The notes beneath the pieces are model-generated. The model saw only the letters and a list, made by a program, of their open reading frames with translations, ran no database searches and was not told the DNA's origin. A stretch of DNA of 57,050 bases from Flavobacteriaceae bacterium (GTDB taxonomy: Bacteria; Bacteroidota; Bacteroidia; Flavobacteriales; Flavobacteriaceae). The translations under genes were made by a program, and so were the position numbers. Each line of letters starts with the position of its first letter. The stretch's first letter is position 1. This document shows, piece by piece, positions 26,918-37,123 of this stretch. Where the stretch lies: contig CANBOV010000005.1 of NCBI GenBank assembly GCA_947371275.1, forward strand, positions 1 through 57,050. The letters run 5' to 3'.

Positions 26918-27505
26918 ATGACCAACCCAAAAATAGAAATCACAAAAACCGAAGTCCTCTCAAACAATTGGTACACACTCCGAAAAGTAACCTACAATTA
27001 TCTCAAAAAAGATGGAAACTGGGAAACCCAATCACGTGAAGCTTATGACAGAGGGAATGGCGCAACAATACTACTTTACAATAAAAATTCAAAAAAGGTA
27101 ATCTTAACAAGACAATTCCGTTTACCTACCTACATTAATGGGAATGAAACAGGTATGTTGATTGAAACCTGCGCCGGTTTATTAGACAAAGACAATGCCG
27201 AAGAATGCATCCGCAGAGAAACAGAGGAAGAAACAGGCTATAAGATTTCTTCGGTTGAGAAAGTATTCGAAGTTTACATGTCGCCTGGCTCAGTAACAGA
27301 AATTGTCCACTTCTTTATGGCAGAATACAACAAAGCCATGAAAGTGAATGAAGGCGGAGGAATGGCAGAAGAACAAGAAAACATTGAAGTGTTGGAACTA
27401 GACTTCGACAAAACCTATAGTATGATTGCAACTGGAGAAATAAAAGATGCTAAAACCATTATACTCCTACAACACGCAAAAATAAATAACCTACTGAGCT
27501 ACTAA
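26918..27505 (+). CDS. nudK: NUDIX hydrolase, GDP-mannose pyrophosphatase NudK-like
   Basis: 195 residues. The Nudix box is complete (GLLDKDNAEECIRRETEEETGY), and the fold carries ILTRQFRLPTYINGNETGMLIETCAG ahead and VYMSPGSVTEIVHFFMAEY behind it. These flanks are those of NudK, which splits GDP-mannose and related sugar nucleotides to GMP and sugar phosphate. Assignment to the family is firm, the substrate less so. It starts 6 bp after rlmF. Confidence 0.85.
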   Translation: MTNPKIEITKTEVLSNNWYTLRKVTYNYLKKDGNWETQSREAYDRGNGATILLYNKNSKKVILTRQFRLPTYINGNETGMLIETCAGLLDKDNAEECIRRETEEETGYKISSVEKVFEVYMSPGSVTEIVHFFMAEYNKAMKVNEGGGMAEEQENIEVLELDFDKTYSMIATGEIKDAKTIILLQHAKINNLLSY

Positions 27506-27514
27506 TTGCAATTT

Positions 27515-27558
27515 ACTTATACTGTAACTTCACTGCAATTAAGAGCTACAGTATAAGT
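27515..27558. terminator. Candidate bidirectional terminator
   Basis: ACTTATACTGTA (27515-27526) and TACAGTATAAGT (27547-27558) pair over 12 bp with a 20-nt loop, between converging genes. The T-run is weak on the plus strand. Confidence 0.5.
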
Positions 27559-27564
27559 CGCAAA

Positions 27565-30500
27565 TTATTTTTTCATGATCTTAAGCTGTTTTACATTATC
27601 ATTTGTATCCGTCAATTTAACAAAATACAATCCGCTACTGTAATTTGTTAAATCTACCGCAAAGTCATTTTTATTACATTCAATGGTTTGAATTACTCGC
27701 ATATTTACATCATATAGTAAATAATTCTTGATAGTAGACTTACTACTTATATTTAAAAATCGATCAACAGGATTTGGATAATAAGTTAGCGAGATCTCAT
27801 TAGGCATTTCCACATTGGATAATGTCAGACATTCAATTGAAATATCCCAACCACTAGAAAAAATACTACTGTCAGAGCTGAATTGAAATGTCAATGCACC
27901 TGTTACATGAGTAGATGTGAGCGTAGTCGGATAATTGTTACCATATGCTGTAAATAATAGCGGACTTGCAATAGAAGGCCCATTATAGACATTTAGAAAA
28001 TCGCAACAACTTTCTGTGGAAAAAGAATTAAAATGAGCAGACACTTTTTGTCCTGTTAACGTCGGATGAATTACTTTAGTATAATTTTCGTTATCTTGAT
28101 AGTTACCCGTTGCACCACCCGTATCGTAAAAATGATTTCCACAATATTCAGGATCAGTACAAAAATTCAATGGTCCAACCCATTCAGAAGTTCCATTACT
28201 ACATTTAGATCTGACATAAAAAGAGTAACAAGTATTCAAACTAAGTCCTGTAAATTGATAAGGATGAGAGGTTACTGTTGTTGTTACTCCGGGCAAATTA
28301 CCTTGTGCTACTAGGCTAATTTCCCAAGTGTTTGCATTTAAATTTTCTGTCCAATCAATCAATGTAGAGCTTTGCCCTGTATTACTATTTGTTACGTTGC
28401 TTGGAGCTATGGAACAAGCAGGAAAAGGTTCGCAGGTAATTGCGGCATTCCAGCCTGGATATGTAGAAGAGGAATTAGCGCTAAAATAAAAAGTTAAGGC
28501 TCCACTACTCACATCAGTTGATGTAATAGTTCCCGGACTATTGGTACCGTTATAATTAAATAACGTTGGATAGCCTGAACTCGGACCATTAAAAATTTGA
28601 AAATTATCGTAGGGTCCTAATTGGAAGGATTCAAATACGGCTTTAACTCTGTTCCCTGCAGCACCAGGATATATGGTTTGATAATCGTAACTATAAGTCT
28701 GGTAATTCGCAGAAACCCCTCCATCATCATAAAAATGATCCCCTGCACAATAATTCGCATTGGTACAAAAGCTCGTTTTTGGTGACCAATCTGAGTATCC
28801 TCCTGTGCAACGCGTTCTTACATAAAAATCATAGCAAGTATTAGAAGTTAGTCCTGTTATTGTAGCATTTTGACTTGAAACGATCGTTCCTGTAGTGCTT
28901 GGAGCTACACCAGAAGGCATTACAACGTATTCCCAAGAAGTATTATTATAACTATCATACCAATCGAATTGAACGGAGTTATAGGTAATATTGTAATCGT
29001 ATATATAAACAGGAGGATTAGGACAAGGAGGCATAGTTTCACAGACTATCGAAGCATCCCATCCTATATTAGTACTTCCACTATATCCATAAAACACAAA
29101 TGTTAATGCCCCCGTTGCGATATCGGTTGATGCAACAGTACCCGGCGAATTGCTTCCTGAAGTATTAGAAATTAATGGATAGTTGCTTGATGGACCATTA
29201 AAGATGTATAAATTGTCATACTGATTTAATTGAAAGGAATTAAATATTGCCTTTACCCGCTGACCCGAAGCATCTGGATAAATTGTTGTAGAATAAGATG
29301 AATAAACAGGATAATTACCGTTCTGTCCTCCCTCATCATAGAAATGCTGTCCGCAGTAATTTGGCTCAGTGCAAAAACTAACAGGGACCGACCATTCTGA
29401 GTCTCCATTAGAACAAATAGCTCTAACGTAAAAATCATAACAAGTACCCGCTAACAATCCAGTAATTGGTACATTATAACTTTGATTAGAAGTAATACTA
29501 TTTGGCCCAATCGAATTTCCTTGTGGAACAATTTGATACTCCCATGAACTATTGTAGTAATCGGTCCATGACACAGTTGAAGTTGTTTGCGAAGTGTTAC
29601 TAAAATAAACTTCTGAAGGTATGTTTGGACAAGGCGGCATAGGCTCGCAGATAATTGTTGCATCCCAACCTGGTGCTGTGTTTCCGCTATATCCATAAAA
29701 AACAAAAGTCAATGCCCCACTTGGATCAGAAGAGGCAACAGTACCCGGTGAATTGCTACCAGAATAGTAAGAAAATAGCGGATAGCCACTATTAGGCCCA
29801 TTGTATACAGACAAATAATCATATTGATCCAAATCAAACGAGTTGAAAACTGCTTTTACTCGATATCCTGGAGTCGAAGGATAAATTGTTTTAGTTACGT
29901 AAGTATTGGCAAAATAATTTTGCAAAGGTCCCCCATTATCATAAAAATGATCACCACCACAATAATTAGCATTGGAACAAAAGTTTAAAGGAGTAGACCA
30001 TTCGGAATAACCTGCTGTACATAAATCTCTAACATAAAAATCATAACAAGTATTTTGAACGAGGCCCGTTAATGTAACAAGCATGGAGGTAGTTGTGACT
30101 AAAGTTCCCGTATTGGGTTGCGCTCCTTGAGGAACTACTACATACTGCCATGAAGAGGTACTACCACTGTCATACCACCCCACCGAAGCAGTTGTAAATC
30201 CAATAGTATTGATAAAGGGCGAATACGGAGCTATTGGACAGGCTGGAATTGGCTCACAAACAATTGAAATATCCCATCCACTACTGTTAAAATAGCCATC
30301 AGACATGAACTGAAAAGTTAATGCCCCTGAAGAATCTGTAGATACGATCGAATCAGTAAAAGAAGTACCAGTAAAATAAGTTAAATAATTAGCTGTTGAA
30401 GTACCATTGAAGATTACCAAATAATCAGAATTCGCCTCGGTATTGAATGAATTAACTACCGCTCGAACCCTTAGTCCCGGGCCCGAAGGATAAATAGTAG

Positions 30501-33024
30501 TTGTGTAGTTTTCGTTATTATGATAATTTCCTTCAGGACCACCAGTATCATAGAAATGATCTCCATTACAAAAATCAGGTTGAGAACAAAAACCATATAC
30601 ATTCGTCCATACAGAAGTGCCCGCACTGCAAATAGCACGAAGATAAAAATCATAACAAGTATTAGGTAGCAGTCCCGCAATAGTTAACGGATTGTTACTA
30701 GTAATTACCCCATTTGCTCCCGGCGTGCCTCCTTGAGGAACAACAATATATTCCCATGATGTTGCCCCTGAAGTATCAGTCCAACTAAGAGTAGCAGTAT
30801 TCATAGTAGCACTTACTAACGCAATAGCAGTAGGAAACGAACATGCCGTCGTAAAATGGTAAACGGAAGAATAACTGCTTACCCCACAGGAGTTTTCTGG
30901 TCTAACTTTCCAGTAATATAAAGTTCCAAAATCTAAATTAGTAGACGTAAAGCTATTTGTTGCTACGGTTTGACTAGTAACTACATTATTAAATGCAAAA
31001 TCGGTAGCCACTATAATAGTGTAATGTTGAACATTGGGATCAGCATTCCAAGCAAAATGTACCGGATTGGCCACACTAGTTGCGTTGTTCAAAGGTGTAG
31101 TTATTACTATTGGAGCTATTGTAGTATTAAATATTCTAAGGGTCAATGGCATTTCAAAACTATCATTTGCACTAATTCCTTTTAAAATAAAATTATATTC
31201 TCCTGTTGGTAAATTAGTTAAGTTTCCTAGTGTCAAACTAAAATTTCCTGCTGCACTCATAGAGGTAGGGTTAACTACACCACTCACTCCTGATGGCAAA
31301 TTAAGCAAACTATAAACTACCGTTTGGTTAAAGTTAGATTTAGTAAATAAATTTAAGTTCAACGTTGTACTTGCAACACCTTGACATAAGTCTATATTGG
31401 TTTGATTCGTTGTAAACCAAAAATCATGAACTGAAATACCTGAAATTATTAAGGAATAATTTTGCAAATTATTGACCAACGTTCCTTTATGAGTTACTAC
31501 AATATTGTAACTGCCATTTGGACTCGCAATCTCAGCTTTCTCAACATTATCAACTATATTATCACCTTGGGTAGCAGCATTTGATGGGTGCGCCACATCC
31601 ATTTTCCATGGATAATGAATTTCATCATTTTTTGTGATCCTAATATCCAAATCATTGATTAAGATCGGACTTGCATCATCAAGGGTATCTGAAGGGATAG
31701 TACCCTTAGGGTCTGTCCAGCATAAAGTTGCAACCAACGGTTCATTTCCAACGGAATTTACACTAAGATTAAAAGTTGCTCCCTGAGTTAAGGTGTTTTC
31801 TAGTATATAAGATTGCGTGTCTTTTTTAGTAATGACATCAGCGGCTTTCTCCGCATTAAGTAATCCCCAACCAAATTCATAATCAGGTCCATCGTAATTC
31901 CCTGTTTCTGAAGCGGTATGAATCATTAACCCTTTTAAGGTCGCAGTTTTCATGAAATTACTATTCAGTTGATTATAATATTGCTGAACCAATAATAAAG
32001 TACCAGCCACATTAGGTGATGCCATAGAGGTTCCCGATAATGAATCGTAGGAACTCGTACTGTAATCCACAGCTGAATATGTATCAACCCCTTTTGCACA
32101 AATATCGGGTTTAATTCTACCGTCATCGGTTGGTCCCCAACTGCTAAAGTATGCCATATTTACTGAACTTGGCCCCGTATAATTTTGAACCTCCTCAACC
32201 GCTGCTACGGTGATGCCGTTTTTTGTTAAAGAATGACCCGTTAATAAATCATATCCATTTTTTTCGATGTTATAGTCTCCTCTGCTATTTCCAGCGGCAC
32301 AAACATATTCATAGTAGGGCGCATTAAACATTATGTCATCAAGGCTTTGTGCCTCAACATTATATTTTCCCCATTGATTAGTTGAGACAAAATAAGGGTT
32401 TAATCCATAAGAATGATTTGAAAGTAATAAACCGTTAGAAGCCGCAATTGCAACTTCAGAAACATCATCATTCCAATCATAAGAATTAACGTGTCCTTTA
32501 AATGCCATTCCTCGTGCCAATCCGCCTTGATATTGATCAGAACCAATAATAGTCCCCGCAACATGCGTCGAATGGTAATGAGTGCCAAGAGTGCCATCCA
32601 TAACCTGCAATCTGCCTTCAAAAAGTTCATGGGTAGACAACCCAGCAGCAGCATCCCAAACAGCAGCGGTCATATTTTGCCCCTCAATAGTAAGTCCTAG
32701 TCCACCTCCTTCATAAAGCTTATTCGCACGAGTAGTAATTCCTGCTCCTCGGTTGTCAGTCTGATAATAAATCGGCTTCATCATTTTAGTGACTCCCACT
32801 AATTCAGCATAAGTACTATCCGTTTTTATAAATAATTCCCAATGATTTTGTTTTGCCAACGCTATCGCCTTAGCCTTCGATTCAAAAAAAGACTTAACGT
32901 TTTCTGCGGAGATTCTTTTAAGATTTCCTAAATTAGTTTGGGCTATAATTTGCTCCTTTTCTTTGGTTGTTTGAGAAATCATAACCACAGGGAGTAAAAG
33001 CAAAAGGAAAGCAAATTTTTTCAT
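27565..33024 (-). CDS. T9SS-secreted S8 (subtilisin-like) serine peptidase with five FN3-CUB modules
   Basis: 1,819 residues, cell-surface or secreted protease. Signal peptide 1-17. Peptidase S8 domain: catalytic D124 (AAVWDAAAG), H154 (HSTHVAGT), oxyanion N246 (CAAGN) and S333 (GTSMASPNVAGT). A beta-sandwich region follows (SLNVNSVGNEPLVATLCWTD), then one FN3-like domain (YYWKVRPENSC) and five tandem FN3-CUB units. Each CUB opens with YC(G)xHFYDxGG and holds the YNGPSS and GALTFxF words. The last ~75 residues are a type A T9SS sorting domain (YYPNPVDRFLNISS ... SSGLYFVKLTD). Probably cleaves host or environmental proteins; the CUB/FN3 array likely binds polymers. Single gene. Confidence 0.95.
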   Translation of the reverse strand: MKKFAFLLLLLPVVMISQTTKEKEQIIAQTNLGNLKRISAENVKSFFESKAKAIALAKQNHWELFIKTDSTYAELVGVTKMMKPIYYQTDNRGAGITTRANKLYEGGGLGLTIEGQNMTAAVWDAAAGLSTHELFEGRLQVMDGTLGTHYHSTHVAGTIIGSDQYQGGLARGMAFKGHVNSYDWNDDVSEVAIAASNGLLLSNHSYGLNPYFVSTNQWGKYNVEAQSLDDIMFNAPYYEYVCAAGNSRGDYNIEKNGYDLLTGHSLTKNGITVAAVEEVQNYTGPSSVNMAYFSSWGPTDDGRIKPDICAKGVDTYSAVDYSTSSYDSLSGTSMASPNVAGTLLLVQQYYNQLNSNFMKTATLKGLMIHTASETGNYDGPDYEFGWGLLNAEKAADVITKKDTQSYILENTLTQGATFNLSVNSVGNEPLVATLCWTDPKGTIPSDTLDDASPILINDLDIRITKNDEIHYPWKMDVAHPSNAATQGDNIVDNVEKAEIASPNGSYNIVVTHKGTLVNNLQNYSLIISGISVHDFWFTTNQTNIDLCQGVASTTLNLNLFTKSNFNQTVVYSLLNLPSGVSGVVNPTSMSAAGNFSLTLGNLTNLPTGEYNFILKGISANDSFEMPLTLRIFNTTIAPIVITTPLNNATSVANPVHFAWNADPNVQHYTIIVATDFAFNNVVTSQTVATNSFTSTNLDFGTLYYWKVRPENSCGVSSYSSVYHFTTACSFPTAIALVSATMNTATLSWTDTSGATSWEYIVVPQGGTPGANGVITSNNPLTIAGLLPNTCYDFYLRAICSAGTSVWTNVYGFCSQPDFCNGDHFYDTGGPEGNYHNNENYTTTIYPSGPGLRVRAVVNSFNTEANSDYLVIFNGTSTANYLTYFTGTSFTDSIVSTDSSGALTFQFMSDGYFNSSGWDISIVCEPIPACPIAPYSPFINTIGFTTASVGWYDSGSTSSWQYVVVPQGAQPNTGTLVTTTSMLVTLTGLVQNTCYDFYVRDLCTAGYSEWSTPLNFCSNANYCGGDHFYDNGGPLQNYFANTYVTKTIYPSTPGYRVKAVFNSFDLDQYDYLSVYNGPNSGYPLFSYYSGSNSPGTVASSDPSGALTFVFYGYSGNTAPGWDATIICEPMPPCPNIPSEVYFSNTSQTTSTVSWTDYYNSSWEYQIVPQGNSIGPNSITSNQSYNVPITGLLAGTCYDFYVRAICSNGDSEWSVPVSFCTEPNYCGQHFYDEGGQNGNYPVYSSYSTTIYPDASGQRVKAIFNSFQLNQYDNLYIFNGPSSNYPLISNTSGSNSPGTVASTDIATGALTFVFYGYSGSTNIGWDASIVCETMPPCPNPPVYIYDYNITYNSVQFDWYDSYNNTSWEYVVMPSGVAPSTTGTIVSSQNATITGLTSNTCYDFYVRTRCTGGYSDWSPKTSFCTNANYCAGDHFYDDGGVSANYQTYSYDYQTIYPGAAGNRVKAVFESFQLGPYDNFQIFNGPSSGYPTLFNYNGTNSPGTITSTDVSSGALTFYFSANSSSTYPGWNAAITCEPFPACSIAPSNVTNSNTGQSSTLIDWTENLNANTWEISLVAQGNLPGVTTTVTSHPYQFTGLSLNTCYSFYVRSKCSNGTSEWVGPLNFCTDPEYCGNHFYDTGGATGNYQDNENYTKVIHPTLTGQKVSAHFNSFSTESCCDFLNVYNGPSIASPLLFTAYGNNYPTTLTSTHVTGALTFQFSSDSSIFSSGWDISIECLTLSNVEMPNEISLTYYPNPVDRFLNISSKSTIKNYLLYDVNMRVIQTIECNKNDFAVDLTNYSSGLYFVKLTDTNDNVKQLKIMKK
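28115..30580 (-). repeat. Five tandem FN3-CUB coding repeats, period 609/603 bp
   Basis: The His codon of the CUB word HFYD falls at 30556, 29947, 29344, 28735 and 28132. The spacings are 609, 603, 609 and 603 bp. Units are diverged at DNA level but share most of the protein words. Confidence 0.9.
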
Positions 33025-33243
33025 AAGGTAAATACTAATATATTACGAGTACCAAAAATAAAAAAAATCTTAGCTTTTCCTATTTAAATCTTTTTTTTAT
33101 TTTATTAAAAACAAGGAACAGCCTAAAAAAGAAGTTGACAGTCAATTACATAGAATGCAATAAGTCTATTTCCTGCAATAGCCCATTTTTGCCATGCAAT
33201 TCCCCTTAAGCAACAATAGAAATTTTTACATCATTTATTTCTC

Positions 33244-33251
33244 TAAATTTG
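33244..33251 (+). promoter_or_regulatory. Putative -7 element of uvrB
   Basis: TAAATTTG fits TAnnTTTG, 29 bp before the ATG. Confidence 0.4.
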
Positions 33252-33280
33252 TAAACCTATCTCTAACATAAAAAATTTAA

Positions 33281-35278
33281 ATGAAATTCCAGGTCGTTTC
33301 TGAATACCAACCTACAGGAGATCAACCACAAGCTATTGACAAATTAGTCAACGGAATAAATAATGGTGAAAAATATCAAACCTTGCTCGGAGTTACCGGT
33401 TCAGGAAAGACCTTTACCATGGCCAATGTGGTGCAGCAAGTTGAAAAACCCACCTTAGTTTTAGCACATAATAAAACGCTAGCCGCACAATTATATTCTG
33501 AATTTAAGCAATTCTTTCCTAATAATTCAGTGCAATATTTTGTATCCTACTACGATTATTACCAACCCGAAGCCTATATCCCTGTTACCGGTGTTTTTAT
33601 AGAAAAAGATCTATCCATTAATGACGAATTGGAAAAACTTCGACTAAGTACTACTTCTGCCCTACTTTCTGGCCGAAGAGATATTTTGGTAGTAGCCTCT
33701 GTATCCTGTTTATATGGTATTGGAAACCCAGTCGAATTTCAGAAAAATGTGATTGCAATTGAAAAAGGTCAAATTATTTCACGAACCAAATTATTACACC
33801 GACTAGTACAAAGTTTATATTCGAGAACGGAAGCAGAGTTCACTCCTGGTACTTTCAGAATTAAAGGGGATACAGTAGAAATATTCCCAAGTTATGCTGA
33901 TGATCCATTTCGCGTTCATTTCTTTGGAGATGAAATAGAAGAAATAGAAGCCTTTGATCCAAAAAGCGCAAAAGTCTTTGAACGCTACGAAAAACTAAAT
34001 ATTTATCCCGCTAACATGTTTGTAACCTCACCCGATGTACTGCAAAATGCTATTTGGGAAATTCAACAGGACTTAGTAAAACAAGTGGACTATTTCAAAG
34101 AAATAGGTAAACATCTTGAAGCTAAACGCTTGGAAGAACGAACTAATTTTGATCTAGAGATGATACGCGAATTAGGCTATTGCTCAGGGATTGAAAATTA
34201 TTCTCGCTATCTAGACCAACGTTTACCTGGAACCAGACCCTTCTGCTTACTTGATTATTTTCCAGATGATTATTTGATGGTGGTGGATGAAAGTCATGTT
34301 ACGATTTCTCAAGTGCATGCCATGTACGGTGGTGATAGAAGTCGAAAAGAGAACCTAGTAGAGTACGGCTTCAGATTACCCGCAGCTATGGACAACCGTC
34401 CATTAAAATTTGAAGAATTCGAAAGTATGCAAAATCAAGTGGTTTATGTTTCGGCTACGCCTGCAGACTATGAACTACAAAAAAGCGAGGGAATCTATGT
34501 AGAGCAAGTCATTCGCCCTACGGGTTTACTAGACCCTATAATTGAAGTACGTCCAAGTTTAAATCAAATCGATGACCTAATCGAAGAAATCCAGTTGCGT
34601 TGTGAAGCCGATGAAAGGGTTTTAGTGACTACTTTAACCAAAAGAATGGCTGAGGAACTGACCAAATATCTAACAAAAGTATCCATCCGTTGTAGATACA
34701 TTCATTCCGATGTAGACACATTGGAACGTGTTGAAATCATGCAAGATTTGCGTAAAGGCTTATTTGATGTTCTCATTGGAGTAAACTTGTTGCGTGAAGG
34801 ATTGGATTTACCTGAAGTGTCCTTAGTGGCTATTTTAGATGCCGACAAGGAAGGTTTTCTACGCAGCCATCGTTCCTTAACTCAAACGGTTGGAAGAGCA
34901 GCCCGAAACGTAAATGGAAAAGCAATTTTGTATGCTGACAAGATGACCAACAGTATGCAAAAAACTATTGACGAAACCAATTACCGCCGCGAAAAACAAA
35001 TGAATTATAACACGATAAACGGATTAGAACCTAAAGCGCTTAATAAAAGTCTGGGTAATGCTCTAAGCAATAATTCGGTTTCAACTCAATACTACGAAGA
35101 TAAAATAGCTAAAGCTGCAGAACCAGAAAGCTTATATTTATCAAAACCAGAAATCGAAAAGAAAATACGCGACACTAGAAAAGCAATGGAAAAAGCAGCT
35201 AAAGATTTAGACTTTATGCAAGCCGCCAAATTGCGAGATGAAATCAAAGCTTGGCAAGATAAATTACAGACTTCCTAA
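33281..35278 (+). CDS. uvrB: Excinuclease ABC subunit B
   Basis: DNA-damage recognition helicase-like subunit of nucleotide excision repair. 665 residues with helicase motif I GVTGSGKTFT (about 39-48), the beta-hairpin YYDYYQPEAY, motif II VDESHV, the SATPADYE strip, motif VI QTVGRAARN and the C-terminal UVR motif (KAMEKAAKDLDFMQAAKLRDEI) that contacts UvrC. All intact. No SOS-box is expected or seen. Confidence 0.98.
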   Translation: MKFQVVSEYQPTGDQPQAIDKLVNGINNGEKYQTLLGVTGSGKTFTMANVVQQVEKPTLVLAHNKTLAAQLYSEFKQFFPNNSVQYFVSYYDYYQPEAYIPVTGVFIEKDLSINDELEKLRLSTTSALLSGRRDILVVASVSCLYGIGNPVEFQKNVIAIEKGQIISRTKLLHRLVQSLYSRTEAEFTPGTFRIKGDTVEIFPSYADDPFRVHFFGDEIEEIEAFDPKSAKVFERYEKLNIYPANMFVTSPDVLQNAIWEIQQDLVKQVDYFKEIGKHLEAKRLEERTNFDLEMIRELGYCSGIENYSRYLDQRLPGTRPFCLLDYFPDDYLMVVDESHVTISQVHAMYGGDRSRKENLVEYGFRLPAAMDNRPLKFEEFESMQNQVVYVSATPADYELQKSEGIYVEQVIRPTGLLDPIIEVRPSLNQIDDLIEEIQLRCEADERVLVTTLTKRMAEELTKYLTKVSIRCRYIHSDVDTLERVEIMQDLRKGLFDVLIGVNLLREGLDLPEVSLVAILDADKEGFLRSHRSLTQTVGRAARNVNGKAILYADKMTNSMQKTIDETNYRREKQMNYNTINGLEPKALNKSLGNALSNNSVSTQYYEDKIAKAAEPESLYLSKPEIEKKIRDTRKAMEKAAKDLDFMQAAKLRDEIKAWQDKLQTS

Positions 35279-35315
35279 ACTACTACTCTATTGTCTGGTT
35301 AAGGCACTTTATATC

Positions 35316-35717
35316 CTAATTTAATTGTTCTTGAAATACCTCAAGTAAAAATTCGGGCGAAATCAATTTGGTTGGAGAGGTTTCCATAGCCTTTAAAACT
35401 CTTTTAATAGCATGTGGATTAAGCCCCATATTAATTCCTATTTCGTGAATCTTAATTTGTTCGCGTTCATGCAAAACACCATCACAATGCATTAATAATG
35501 CTAAACGATAAAACTGTTGAATTCGTTCAAACTCAGATTTTATAATGATGGGATAATTCTCTTGATGAAATAAACTCTTGAAGTCTTCTTTAACTATTTG
35601 AAGTTCGTCTGCTATCATAGACAGAAAAAGATATTCCCTTTCATGTAGCCGCCCATCAACAACTGAAAAGCCTATCATCTCTGCTAACAATGCTAATTTA
35701 TCTTCGTATTTATCCAT
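35316..35717 (-). CDS. TerB-like helical protein (133 aa)
   Basis: A soluble, all-helical 133-residue protein with two copies of an acidic word typical of TerB/DjlA-like folds: GFSVVDGRLHEREYLFLSMIA and LALLMHCDGVLHEREQIKIHEIG. The D-G-x-x-H-x-x-E pair may bind a metal. Relatives in flavobacteria are sometimes labelled 'excinuclease ABC subunit B', probably only because they lie next to uvrB; nothing here resembles UvrB. Function unknown. Confidence 0.7.
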   Translation of the reverse strand: MDKYEDKLALLAEMIGFSVVDGRLHEREYLFLSMIADELQIVKEDFKSLFHQENYPIIIKSEFERIQQFYRLALLMHCDGVLHEREQIKIHEIGINMGLNPHAIKRVLKAMETSPTKLISPEFLLEVFQEQLN

Positions 35718-35827
35718 GAATAGAATATATATTTAAAGCTAAAATATAATTTTTTGTGAAATTCTGCTATAATATTCTTTTTAAAAATGGTTTTTCAATT
35801 AATTTTACTCCAAATTAATCAAATATC

Positions 35828-36310
35828 ATGAAAACAAACCTAATCCTTCCAATATGTATATTGCTTTTTACAGCAACGGTCTCTGCTCAGTATAATGGAT
35901 ACAATAACAATAGCAGATACGGACGATATGGAACCATGGTAGACCATGGTGTACCTACAAAAAGTCCCGCAAAACTCAGTCCCGAGGACATTGAAAAGGA
36001 CAGAAATGAAAAAATAGAAAAAGTAGTATCTAAATTGAAAGAAGATTTGACATTAGATGAACTCCAAGTAATCGCGATTAGAAATGAAATCATTTCAAGT
36101 TCAAAGAACATGGATATCCTAATGAAGAGCGAAACTACTGATGAGGATAAACTAAATAAATTTAAAGAAAGCCAAGAAAAACTAGACAAAACTATTATTA
36201 GTTATCTAAGTTCAATTCAAAAAGAGAAATTTCAAAAACTAAAAGAAGACAAAGCGACTAATAAGGATAAGAAAAAGAAAAAGAAAAACAAAGATCAAAT
36301 ACCTGAATAA
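35828..36310 (+). CDS. Exported coiled-coil protein of unknown function
   Basis: 160 residues. Signal peptide 1-20 (MKTNLILPICILLFTATVSA), an Asn/Tyr/Gly-rich segment (YNGYNNNSRYGRYG), a helical stretch (about 50-140) with heptad-like Leu/Ile spacing, and a Lys-rich tail (KDKKKKKKNKDQ). The helical part (LTLDELQVIAIRNEI...) recalls Spy/CpxP-like periplasmic chaperone proteins of Bacteroidota, but the match is loose. It is 2 bp upstream of the esterase and probably co-transcribed. Confidence 0.7.
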   Translation: MKTNLILPICILLFTATVSAQYNGYNNNSRYGRYGTMVDHGVPTKSPAKLSPEDIEKDRNEKIEKVVSKLKEDLTLDELQVIAIRNEIISSSKNMDILMKSETTDEDKLNKFKESQEKLDKTIISYLSSIQKEKFQKLKEDKATNKDKKKKKKNKDQIPE

Positions 36311-36312
36311 TT

Positions 36313-37113
36313 TTGAAAAGCACTTTTCTTTTACTATTCTCTTTTTTCTTCATGGCTTCGAATGCGCAAGAAGTTAACGCAGCGACGCACGTTGCAACGT
36401 TTTCTATCGAAGTTCCTCAACTTAAAACGACTAGAGTGATATGGGTATATTTACCCATAAATTACGCTACCACTACCAAGAAATATCCCGTGATCTATAT
36501 GCACGATGGGCAAAACTTATTCGATGCCAAAACATCGTATGCTGGTGAATGGAATATAGATGAAACACTTGACAGTATAAAAGCTCAGGTAATTGTTATT
36601 GGAATTGAAAATGGAAGAGACAAACGCATTGAAGAGCTAACACCTTTCAAAAATGAAAAATATGGTGGCGGAAACGCTGATGCTTATTTAGATTTTATTG
36701 TAACTACTTTAAAACCAAAAATAGACGCCACCTACCGCACCAAATCCAATGCACACAACACCTGCATAATGGGCAGTTCCTTAGGTGGATTAGCATCATT
36801 TTATGCTGCCATTAAATACCCTAACATATTTGGCAAAGTAGGTTGCTTTTCTCCTTCTTTTTGGTTTGGTCGAAACGAAATGAAAAACTTACTGGCCAAT
36901 ACTAAAAATTTCAATACTAAAGTCTATTTTCTATGTGGAGATAATGAAGGTGACTCAGATGTTATTCCTGATCTTAATGCAGTAGAATATTGGGTTAATA
37001 CGAAACGTTGTGAATGTAAAAAATTAAACAAAAAAGTAATCATTAAAGGGGGGCAACACAATGAAAAATTGTGGCGCGAAAATTTTAAAAAGGCTTACCT
37101 TTGGCTATTCTAA
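36313..37113 (+). CDS. Exported alpha/beta hydrolase (esterase D/Fes-like)
   Basis: 266 residues. TTG start at 36313, supported because it opens a clean signal peptide (MKSTFLLLFSFFFMASNAQ); the next ATG would leave only a remnant. The fold shows YPVIYMHDGQNLFD near residues 59-71, nucleophile S156 in GSSLGG, an acidic residue in FLCGDNEGDSD and the final His in KGGQHNEKLW. Family PF00756 includes enterochelin esterases, feruloyl esterases and trehalose mycolyltransferases. The natural substrate is unknown. Confidence 0.85.
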   Translation: MKSTFLLLFSFFFMASNAQEVNAATHVATFSIEVPQLKTTRVIWVYLPINYATTTKKYPVIYMHDGQNLFDAKTSYAGEWNIDETLDSIKAQVIVIGIENGRDKRIEELTPFKNEKYGGGNADAYLDFIVTTLKPKIDATYRTKSNAHNTCIMGSSLGGLASFYAAIKYPNIFGKVGCFSPSFWFGRNEMKNLLANTKNFNTKVYFLCGDNEGDSDVIPDLNAVEYWVNTKRCECKKLNKKVIIKGGQHNEKLWRENFKKAYLWLF

Positions 37114-37123
37114 AAATACTAAA

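Noticed and set aside
28115..30580. Regularly spaced repeats that could be taken for a CRISPR-like or satellite array
   Set aside because: The period (about 606 bp) is a whole number of codons, the repeats lie in one long reading frame and encode FN3 and CUB domains.
35316..35717. Naming the 133-residue protein as an excinuclease subunit
   Set aside because: It has no UvrB motif; only the neighbourhood links it to uvrB. The repeated D-G-x-x-H-E word fits a TerB-like fold instead.
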